A stretch of 5,318 nucleotides of DNA from positions 1 through 5,318 of the forward strand of contig JAGDAM010000048.1 of NCBI GenBank assembly GCA_017959485.1, written 5' to 3'. A program made the translations under genes and the position numbers. Below, in pieces: positions 1-4,690 of the stretch. The notes under the pieces were generated by a model. The model had not been told where the DNA came from and ran no database searches. It saw only the letters and a program-made list of their open reading frames with translations. The stretch comes from Clostridia bacterium (lineage in GTDB: Bacteria > Bacillota_A > Clostridia > Oscillospirales > CAG-272). Positions within the stretch are counted from its first letter, which is position 1; each line of letters opens with the position of its first letter.

Positions 1-118
1 GCGCCTGTATTGCCTTCGAAATCTTGAAAAACCGCCTGTTTTCCTGCGATTTCTCAGTCAAAACAGGCACAAAAATCTCTCGCCAATCCGCACACGCGAA
101 TTGTGCGGTGTTGCCCTA
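1..118 (-). mobile_element. MITE-like palindromic element, copy A (cut by window edge)
   Basis: Read on the minus strand, this stretch aligns with the element at 1358-1523. A 50-base core (19-68 here, 1408-1457 there) differs at only two positions. The terminal repeat at 97-118 matches the other copy's 22-bp terminus with two mismatches and also ends in TA. The two copies therefore lie in opposite orientation. About a quarter of this copy, including its other terminus, would lie beyond base 1. It encodes no protein of its own. The sequence directly shows that it is a diverged second copy of a repeat; calling it mobile is inferred from the terminal inverted repeats of the complete copy. Confidence 0.75.
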
Positions 119-141
119 ATATTCCAATAATCTAATATTCC
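116..141. repeat. Short direct repeat CTAATATTCC (two copies)
   Basis: The 10-mer CTAATATTCC occurs at 116-125 and again at 132-141, a period of 16 bases. The first copy overlaps the outer edge of palindromic element A. This could be a local duplication or slippage product at the element boundary. It may also be chance in an AT-rich stretch, and no function is suggested. Confidence 0.4.
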
Positions 142-291
142 GACAGCAATATGCCCGGGAACACCAAACAGGCGGAAGCATTTCACTCCCGCCTGCGGCT
201 ATTGTGCTGTGGAGATGGTGGGGTAACTCGCTGCGCTCGTGATTTGCACGCCCTCCGCCTTTTCACACCCCGGGTTTTCGGACAGCTTAAT
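119..291. other. Gene-free stretch, nothing recognised
   Basis: This stretch lies between element A and the 51-bp palindrome. Short open frames cross it on both strands, but none has a ribosome binding site or a recognisable protein sequence, and the longest run through the neighbouring repeats. The only structure seen is a 7-bp inverted repeat, CAGGCGG at 169-175 and CCGCCTG at 189-195. The tract could be a decayed remnant of a larger element, but nothing in it proves that. Confidence 0.5.
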
Positions 292-342
292 TACGACAAT
301 ACCGCACGGTTCGCTTTTGTCGAACCGTGCGGTATTGTCGTA
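292..342. repeat. 51-bp perfect palindrome related to the MITE termini
   Basis: Two perfectly complementary 22-base arms (292-313 and 321-342) surround a 7-base loop, CTTTTGT. The arm begins TACGACAATACCGCAC and matches the 22-bp terminus of the element at 1358-1379 at 18 of 22 positions, including the TA at its outer end. It therefore looks like the two ends of that element family joined with the middle removed. It lies 35 bases after the stop of the ATPase-like gene, so in the transcript it would form a very stable hairpin that could end transcription or protect the 3' end. On the minus strand no U-run follows it (ATTAAGC), so it is not a textbook terminator. On the plus strand TTGATTTTTC follows. 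Confidence 0.85.
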
Positions 343-377
343 TTGATTTTTCAGATCGGGACCCCGGAACTTCTCAG

Positions 378-983
378 TCAGAATTCCTTGACCAGAATCA
401 TTTCGACCTTTTTCCCGACGATTGAAACCTTGATGTCGTCGGCTATGTTGGCAACGATGGATTTTTCCAGCTCGTCCCACGCCTCGCTCGCTTCTTCGCT
501 TTCGCCCACGCGGCTCCGCACCTCGTCGCGGTAAATCGAGAGACTCCAGACGGACGAGACTTCTCCCGCGGTTCCTCCGGTGGGGTAGGCGGCGACGGTA
601 TTCATCATCGCGTAAGGAAGCGTTTCCTTCGCGGAAATCAAAAGATCGGCGATCATAACCCTGATCTTGCCCATAAAGCTGACGGCGGCCGAGTTCTTGC
701 CGCTCGACGAGGCAGCGAGAAAATGATCGCGCATCTCTTCGGTGAGCTTGACGTCGGATTTCAGGTGGAGCTCGAAACGGCTCCCCTCCGACTCGATCCA
801 GTATTCGGCGACGACTTCGCCGGCGATACCGCGGATGATTCCGAATAGTTCCTCGGCCAGAAGGCGAAGATGCAGCTGCGGCTTCTTGCCGAGCCCGGCG
901 TCCGAGCCGACGCGTTCGGTAAGCGCGAGCGCCTCGTCGATACCGGCGCCGGTGCCCGAAACGGTGATCTGTTCAGTTTTCAT
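378..983 (-). CDS. Divergent RsbW-like ATPase-domain protein, partner of the STAS protein
   Basis: A 201-residue soluble protein with no signal peptide or membrane segment. Residues 37-52, with the core LLAEELFGII, resemble the N-box helix of the small HATPase anti-sigma kinases (RsbW/SpoIIAB type). The Asn that normally binds Mg after the conserved Glu is not there: Gly48 or Ile49 occupies that position. No clear DxGxG box follows. A second recognisable stretch, SSSGKN then FMGKI (residues 92-107), looks like a conserved block specific to this subfamily. The neighbour upstream is a STAS protein 34 bases away, which supports a partner-switching role in which the STAS protein binds this one. 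ATG at 983 is preceded by CAGGAGT, about 11 bases away. Kinase activity is doubtful from the sequence; it may bind its partner without phosphorylating it. No sigma factor or phosphatase is visible in the window. It could also be an unrelated conserved clostridial protein. Confidence 0.7.
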   Translation of the reverse strand: MKTEQITVSGTGAGIDEALALTERVGSDAGLGKKPQLHLRLLAEELFGIIRGIAGEVVAEYWIESEGSRFELHLKSDVKLTEEMRDHFLAASSSGKNSAAVSFMGKIRVMIADLLISAKETLPYAMMNTVAAYPTGGTAGEVSSVWSLSIYRDEVRSRVGESEEASEAWDELEKSIVANIADDIKVSIVGKKVEMILVKEF

Positions 984-1017
984 TATTGACGATACTCCTG
1001 TAACTTGAGCGGACGCT

Positions 1018-1314
1018 TTATTCGATGGTCAGGATATCCGAAAAACCCGTTACCTCGAATATCTCCATAACGGTTTCGTTGACTCCGGTAAGCTTCATTT
1101 CGCCCTGCCGGTTCATAATCTTCTGAGCGGAGAGCAGCACGCGAAGTCCGGCCGACGAAATATAATCAAGCTTTTCAAAGTCGAATTTGAGCGACGTGAC
1201 GCCTTCCAGCGATTCTTTCAGTTCCTTTTCGAGATCCGGAGCGGTCATGGTGTCGAGTCTGCCTTCGAGAGCGATCTCGAGCTTTGTGTCGGTCCTGGTT
1301 TTGTTGATGATCAT
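1018..1314 (-). CDS. STAS-domain protein, anti-sigma factor antagonist-like
   Basis: The 98 residues are a single STAS domain, close to the usual length of SpoIIAA/RsbV-type proteins. The N-terminal strand pair (IALEGRLD, residues 14-21) is typical. The signature DYISSAGLRVLL (50-61) aligns with the D-S-S-G-L phosphorylation loop of SpoIIAA, which makes Ser54 the likely phospho-acceptor, with Ser53 in place of the Asp. In known systems the unphosphorylated STAS protein captures an anti-sigma kinase and frees its target; phosphorylation reverses this. The downstream gene encodes the probable kinase-like partner and the two genes probably share one transcript. The ATG at 1314 is preceded by AAAGGA at an 8-base spacing. 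A nearby ATG at 1319 is out of frame and reaches a stop after two codons. A repeat element separates this gene from the transglycosylase upstream. The target it regulates cannot be told from the window. Confidence 0.88.
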   Translation of the reverse strand: MIINKTRTDTKLEIALEGRLDTMTAPDLEKELKESLEGVTSLKFDFEKLDYISSAGLRVLLSAQKIMNRQGEMKLTGVNETVMEIFEVTGFSDILTIE

Positions 1315-1357
1315 TTCATTTTTCCTTTCGGCTAAAAGCGCCAGAGTACTGCTTTAT

Positions 1358-1523
1358 TAAGGCAATACCGCACAATTCGCGTGCGGAGATTGTCGAGTAA
1401 TTTTGGCGCCTGTTTTGACTGAAAAATCGCAGGAAAACAGGCAGTTTTTCAAGATTTTGACGTCATAACAGGCGTCAAAAGGGCCGGCAAGATCCGTGCG
1501 TCGAATTGTGCGGTATTGCCTTA
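1358..1523 (+). mobile_element. MITE-like element with perfect 22-bp terminal inverted repeats (copy B)
   Basis: The ends 1358-1379 and 1502-1523 are exact reverse complements over 22 bases (TAAGGCAATACCGCAC and onward). TA stands at both outer edges, as expected for a TA target duplicated by IS630/Tc1-mariner-type transposition. The interior continues as an imperfect palindrome: CGCCTGTT at 1407-1414 pairs with AACAGGCG at 1467-1474, and a nested stem GCCTGTTTT/AAAACAGGC lies at 1408-1416 and 1434-1442. No transposase is encoded, so it would depend on an enzyme supplied elsewhere. It starts directly after the transglycosylase stop codon on the minus strand, giving an in-frame TGA-TAA double stop. 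It fills most of the gap before the STAS gene. Its folded RNA could act as a 3' end structure. The repeat structure is seen directly; the mobility and enzyme family are inferred. Confidence 0.85.
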
Positions 1524-2468
1524 TCACTTTTTCGTTATCACCGCGTATTCGACGTCGGTCAGCAGGCCTTCCGCGAGATTGACTATCTTCCGGGAATATG
1601 AGGTCGAAAAGGTTCCGCGCGCAATGGCGGCCCAGGCGCCTCCGCTGCCCATATTGTAAGCCATCAGAGCGTAGTGGACGTTTCCGTCGAATTCGCGCAG
1701 CTTGTCGCTGAACACCCGGCAGATCGCCTCGATGTTGCCCTCGGGCTGGTAGATATCGATCCCGCGCTCCCTGAAAACGCCGGCGTTGTACTTCACCGAA
1801 AGCATTCCGAGTCCCACGTAGGAGCCGCTGCTGTTTTTCAGCACGCCTATGTCGGCGTTCCAGCTGCTCTCGATACCCATAAGAGCGATGACGATCTTGT
1901 ACGGCACGCGGTATTTTAGGCACATTTCGTAGGTATGGTGCTGAAGCTCGGGCGAGAGCGCGACCTTGTAATATCTTCCGAGCGTCGGATGGAGATAATT
2001 GGTAAAGACGACGTCGTACCCGACGGTCGCGGTAATCTCCGCCCAGCTCATTCCGTCGTCACCGTCACCGGCCTCCGTTACGTCGTCCGCGTCCGCGCCT
2101 TTGCCGTCTTCGGCAGGTTCCCGGGAATCTTCGGGAAGCCCGGAATCGTCTTTGTCCTCCGAATACTCCTCTTTCGGGGTTTCGGCCGGAGCCGGACTGT
2201 CCGGAAGGACCTCGCTCGCGGCGTCTCCCGCGAGGGCGTCGGCCGCGTCATCCGTATTTCCGTCGGAGGCATCGCCCGCCCCGTCCGGACCGGCGGGGAT
2301 TTCGTCACGCGCTGCTTCGGGCGGTGAGGCGGTGTCTTCCCGAACGGGTGTTTCCGCGGATGCGGAGGCCGCGGGAAGCTCCGACGCCGGCATGAGTACG
2401 ACCGGCACTAAGACCGCCGCGGCAAGGATCAGCGCCGCGGCGGCGATCCTCAGGGTTTTACTAATCAT
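1524..2468 (-). CDS. Membrane-anchored lytic transglycosylase (SLT domain)
   Basis: A 314-residue cell-wall enzyme of the soluble-lytic-transglycosylase type (lysozyme-like fold), expected to cleave the MurNAc-GlcNAc bond of peptidoglycan and leave an anhydro end. Residues 1-4 are followed by a hydrophobic helix (about 7-27) that serves as signal anchor or signal peptide. Residues about 33-140 form a low-complexity linker rich in Ala, Asp, Glu, Pro and Gly. The catalytic domain covers about 150-310: the ES motif GIESSWN places the catalytic Glu at 200, GLGMLSVK (219-226) stands where GLMQ is usual, and ALMAYNMGSGG (267-277) is the AYNxG motif. It starts nine bases after the greA stop with only a weak purine stretch (GAGCGAAAA) as ribosome binding site, so translation is probably coupled to greA. 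The exact substrate and whether it acts in spore, growth or remodelling processes cannot be told. Confidence 0.88.
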   Translation of the reverse strand: MISKTLRIAAAALILAAAVLVPVVLMPASELPAASASAETPVREDTASPPEAARDEIPAGPDGAGDASDGNTDDAADALAGDAASEVLPDSPAPAETPKEEYSEDKDDSGLPEDSREPAEDGKGADADDVTEAGDGDDGMSWAEITATVGYDVVFTNYLHPTLGRYYKVALSPELQHHTYEMCLKYRVPYKIVIALMGIESSWNADIGVLKNSSGSYVGLGMLSVKYNAGVFRERGIDIYQPEGNIEAICRVFSDKLREFDGNVHYALMAYNMGSGGAWAAIARGTFSTSYSRKIVNLAEGLLTDVEYAVITKK

Positions 2469-2477
2469 GGTTTTCGC

Positions 2478-2972
2478 TCAATGTATCTTCAGATCCGGAT
2501 CGTCTTCTCCCTTTTCGATTTTGACGATCCTCACGGGATAACTCTTTCTGTCGTTTACTCTGACCGTGACCACGTCGCCGGCACGGTGCCCGAGAAGGGC
2601 TTTTCCGAAGGGGGATTCCTTCGAGATGTTGTTTGAAAAAACGTCGTTGCGGAGAGTCGTGACTATTCTCACGACCTCGGTCTCTCCCTCTTCGGGATAG
2701 AATACGGTCACTCTGTCGAACAGACCGACCTCGTCCTCTTTAGACTCAACGCTGATGACGACCGACGTCCTGATCATATTCTCAAGATATCTTATCCTGC
2801 GGCGGTTTTCGTTAAACGCCTGCTTGGCGCATTTGTATTCGGCGTTCTCCGACAGATCGCCGTATTCGCGGGTGCGCTGCACCTCTTCGCGAAGCGCCGC
2901 GGCCCGGATCTTTCTTTCGGCCAGTTCGGCCCTCATCTGTTCAATATCGACCGCTGTAAGCTCGTCGTTCAT
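2478..2972 (-). CDS. greA: Transcription elongation factor GreA
   Basis: GreA binds the secondary channel of RNA polymerase and stimulates cleavage of backtracked RNA so that stalled complexes restart. The 164 residues fit the family (about 158 in E. coli). The N-terminal coiled coil (about 8-75) carries the signature GDLSENAEY at 38-46, with the acidic tip residues Asp39 and Glu42 that hold the catalytic Mg. The C-terminal FKBP-like domain shows the conserved SPFGKALLGHRAGD stretch (120-133). The ATG at 2972 is chosen because GGAG lies 5 bases upstream and the reading starts at the usual place in the coiled coil. A strong stem-loop sits just before this ribosome binding site. The transglycosylase gene follows after nine bases and is probably co-transcribed. 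GreB and other Gre-family proteins are alternatives, but the sequence fits GreA best. Confidence 0.95.
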   Translation of the reverse strand: MNDELTAVDIEQMRAELAERKIRAAALREEVQRTREYGDLSENAEYKCAKQAFNENRRRIRYLENMIRTSVVISVESKEDEVGLFDRVTVFYPEEGETEVVRIVTTLRNDVFSNNISKESPFGKALLGHRAGDVVTVRVNDRKSYPVRIVKIEKGEDDPDLKIH

Positions 2973-2990
2973 ATTTTCTCCGAGGATGAT

Positions 2991-3028
2991 ACGGACGGCG
3001 CCCCGCCGGTACGGGGGGCGCCGTCCGT
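2991..3028 (-). terminator. Strong GC stem-loop between solute-binding protein gene and greA
   Basis: Perfect 14-bp arms, ACGGACGGCGCCCC at 2991-3004 and its complement at 3015-3028, enclose a 10-base loop that can pair two further bases. In the transcript it comes 26 bases after the stop of the solute-binding protein gene and 18 bases before the greA start codon. No U-run follows it (AUCAUCCUCGG), and the only T-run (3035-3040) comes before the stem. It may act as a terminator or an mRNA stability element for the upstream gene, or as a structured leader for greA. The stem is certain; the role is not. Confidence 0.55.
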
Positions 3029-3054
3029 GATGTAAAAAACTATGTATTGTCTAA

Positions 3055-4599
3055 TCAGTCTTTGTCTTTGACTTCAAGTATGCCCCTGACAAGCTGTTCG
3101 AGGTTTCTCTTGGCCGCGCTGTTCTGTCTCGACATCGAGGAGGTGATGTTCGCGCCGCTCGCGATCGCGTCCTTGAAGGAGCCGAGATAACCGATGCTTC
3201 CGTTGTAGGTCATGCCGATATCGAAGATAACGGTATCGTACATGATGTCGATCATCTGGGACGTGTAGGCGTCGGGAGCGTATCTGGTCTTCAGAACGAC
3301 TTCGTAGTAGGCGGGAAGCAGGACACGGTAGGACTCGGCGGCGAACGCCTCGGTCAGCATCGAATCCTCTTCGGCGTCAACGTCGATCGGAATGGCGTAC
3401 ATGTGCATGCCGCCCTGAACAGGCGTGCAGTAGTTCTCCTGGTCTGTGTCAAACTTCGGCATCGGAACGATTCCGTAGTTGTCCATAACCTTGGAGTAGT
3501 TGGTCTGTCCGTAGTAGAGCCAGTAGTGGCAGAAGAGCATGTTGCCGGCTGTGAAGTCCAGCTTTTGAGAATTGCTGAGATCGTAGTTGGTGGGTGTGCC
3601 GTAGAGGAGGGAGATCTCTTTTTCACCGATCGTAACAAGCCGCGCGATATCCTCGGTCAGTCTGGGCGTTCCGGTTTCGTCCTTCTCGACGAGTCTGAAG
3701 CCGGTCGAATAAAGCAGTCCGTTGATTGTGTTGCCGGAGTTGCTCGCCTCAGCGCTGGCAAATCCGAAACGGTCTCCGAAATTGGGAACCTGGTCACCGT
3801 TGACGTCGCTGTAGGCAAGGGCGCCGACGCGGTTCATCTCATCCCAGGTCCAGGCCTGATTCAGAACCGTCTTGTAGATATTGTAATTCTCGTCGACCTC
3901 TTTCATGATGTCGGTGTTGTAGAAGATGCATTCCATCGAATAAATCATAGCGATGGAAAGACTTCCGACTCCGAAGTAGAGCTTGTCGCCGATCATGAAA
4001 TCGCTGTTCCAGCTGTCGGACCACCAGGGTTTATCCAGGTGGATGTTGTCCAGCTTGTTGAGGTTGCGGATAAGTCCGGTGGTTGCCATCGAGGCCATAG
4101 GCGTCGAATAGCCGCAAAGGAGGTCGTAGGTGCCGTCACCGGTCTTGATCGAGTTTTTGACCTTTTCGAGATTCTCGCCGTAATTGGACCAGTTGCCTTC
4201 GGCGATGACGTTAAGAGTGATGCCGAAACGGGTCTCGACGTTATTGTTTCTCTTGTAGATGGCGTCGTTGAGCGTCTCGCCGTTGATGTCCTCGGCTTTC
4301 CATTCATACTGCTCGACGTTGCCGCGCATATGAACTGTGAAGGTGCGGTCGAGCTGAGCGGATTCGGGAAGCTCGTCGTCGATCCATTCTCTTCCGAAAT
4401 CGTCAAGACGCACGGTCTGCTCGGGATTGGATGAGCCGTCGGTCGAAGCGGACGGTGTGCCTGAAGTGGAAGCCGGAGAGCCGGCGGCGGTGGTGCCGTC
4501 CCCTCCTCCGTTGTTCTTCGCACAGGAGACAAGCGCCGCGCCGATCATAAGACAGGCAAGCAGGATCGCAAGCATTCTTGATATTCTGCCGTGTTTCAT
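3055..4599 (-). CDS. Extracellular solute-binding lipoprotein (sugar ABC-transporter type)
   Basis: A 514-residue lipoprotein expected to capture a solute, probably a sugar or oligosaccharide, at the outer face of the membrane for an ABC importer. Residues 1-25 are a lipoprotein signal peptide (basic MKHGRISR, hydrophobic core, lipobox LVSC) with the lipidated Cys at 26. A Gly/Ser/Thr linker spans about 28-58 and the binding domain about 65-510. Family-type features are the N-terminal YKRNNNVETRFGITLNV (115-131), TWDEMNRVGALAYSDVNGD (251-269) and a C-terminal SSMSRQNSAAKRNLEQLVRGI (487-507). Residues 265-276 have the EF-hand-like spacing D-x-N-x-D-x-V-x-N-x-x-D, a possible Ca site. The usual permease and ATPase genes are not adjacent, so it may be an orphan receptor working with a distant transporter. 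ATG 4599 was chosen over an in-frame TTG at 4614 because that TTG overlaps the ribosome binding site. The ligand cannot be predicted. Confidence 0.9.
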   Translation of the reverse strand: MKHGRISRMLAILLACLMIGAALVSCAKNNGGGDGTTAAGSPASTSGTPSASTDGSSNPEQTVRLDDFGREWIDDELPESAQLDRTFTVHMRGNVEQYEWKAEDINGETLNDAIYKRNNNVETRFGITLNVIAEGNWSNYGENLEKVKNSIKTGDGTYDLLCGYSTPMASMATTGLIRNLNKLDNIHLDKPWWSDSWNSDFMIGDKLYFGVGSLSIAMIYSMECIFYNTDIMKEVDENYNIYKTVLNQAWTWDEMNRVGALAYSDVNGDQVPNFGDRFGFASAEASNSGNTINGLLYSTGFRLVEKDETGTPRLTEDIARLVTIGEKEISLLYGTPTNYDLSNSQKLDFTAGNMLFCHYWLYYGQTNYSKVMDNYGIVPMPKFDTDQENYCTPVQGGMHMYAIPIDVDAEEDSMLTEAFAAESYRVLLPAYYEVVLKTRYAPDAYTSQMIDIMYDTVIFDIGMTYNGSIGYLGSFKDAIASGANITSSMSRQNSAAKRNLEQLVRGILEVKDKD

Positions 4600-4603
4600 T
4601 TTT

Positions 4604-4612
4604 CTCCTCCTC
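4604..4612 (-). promoter_or_regulatory. Ribosome binding site that fixes the solute-binding protein start
   Basis: The minus strand reads GAGGAGGAG followed by AAAA and ATG at 4599. The AGGAGG core is complementary to the 16S rRNA tail at a spacing of about 6. An upstream in-frame TTG at 4614 would translate this site itself as Arg-Arg-Arg, so it is not the start. Confidence 0.9.
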
Positions 4613-4645
4613 AATTAATAATAGAATAAAGATTTTTACAAACGT

Positions 4646-4675
4646 ATTATACAACATAAAACGGACAATTGTCAA
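4646..4675 (-). promoter_or_regulatory. Sigma-A/sigma-70 promoter of the solute-binding protein gene
   Basis: On the minus strand, a perfect -35 box TTGACA (4675-4670) and a perfect -10 box TATAAT (4651-4646) are separated by 18 bases. The expected transcription start is near 4639, giving a leader of about 40 bases before the ATG. A 10-bp palindrome, GACAATTGTC (4664-4673), overlaps the -35 box and could be half or all of an operator. The AT-rich tract contrasts with the GC-rich coding DNA around it. The -35 box lies only 15 bases after the stop of the GLUG gene, and no terminator is seen between them. Confidence 0.88.
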
Positions 4676-4690
4676 CCGAAAATTGAATAA

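Noticed and set aside
292..342. The 51-bp palindrome as a classic intrinsic terminator of the STAS/ATPase operon
   Set aside because: No U-run follows it in the direction of transcription and its arms match a repeat family, so a repeat origin explains it better, although a secondary role in ending transcripts stays possible.
151..534. A 127-codon plus-strand open frame in the left gene-free region
   Set aside because: It reads through the 51-bp palindrome and into the antisense strand of the ATPase-like gene, with no ribosome binding site or known protein similarity.
1..1523. CRISPR array or phage attachment site formed by the repeated sequences
   Set aside because: The copies are inverted, palindromic and over 100 bp long with genes between them; there are no regularly spaced short direct repeats, no cas genes and no integrase.
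1357..1923. A 188-codon minus-strand frame running through the repeat element
   Set aside because: It overlaps the catalytic part of the transglycosylase in another frame and is Arg-rich, typical of a shadow frame in GC-rich DNA.
1999..2541. A 180-codon Ser/Ala-rich open frame on the plus strand
   Set aside because: It is the antisense reading of the low-complexity linker of the transglycosylase and the end of greA, with no family signature.
3403..4434. A 343-codon open frame on the plus strand opposite the solute-binding protein gene
   Set aside because: It lies wholly antisense to a clear lipoprotein gene, has no recognisable domains and its Val/Asp-rich composition is what the reverse strand of this codon usage produces.
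4600..4614. TTG at 4614 as start of the solute-binding protein
   Set aside because: It would translate the AGGAGG site itself; ATG at 4599 has the correct spacing and begins a normal lipoprotein signal peptide.
4613..4690. A riboswitch in the leader of the solute-binding protein
   Set aside because: The leader is only about 40 bases from the expected transcription start and AT-rich, too short for known sugar or metabolite riboswitches.
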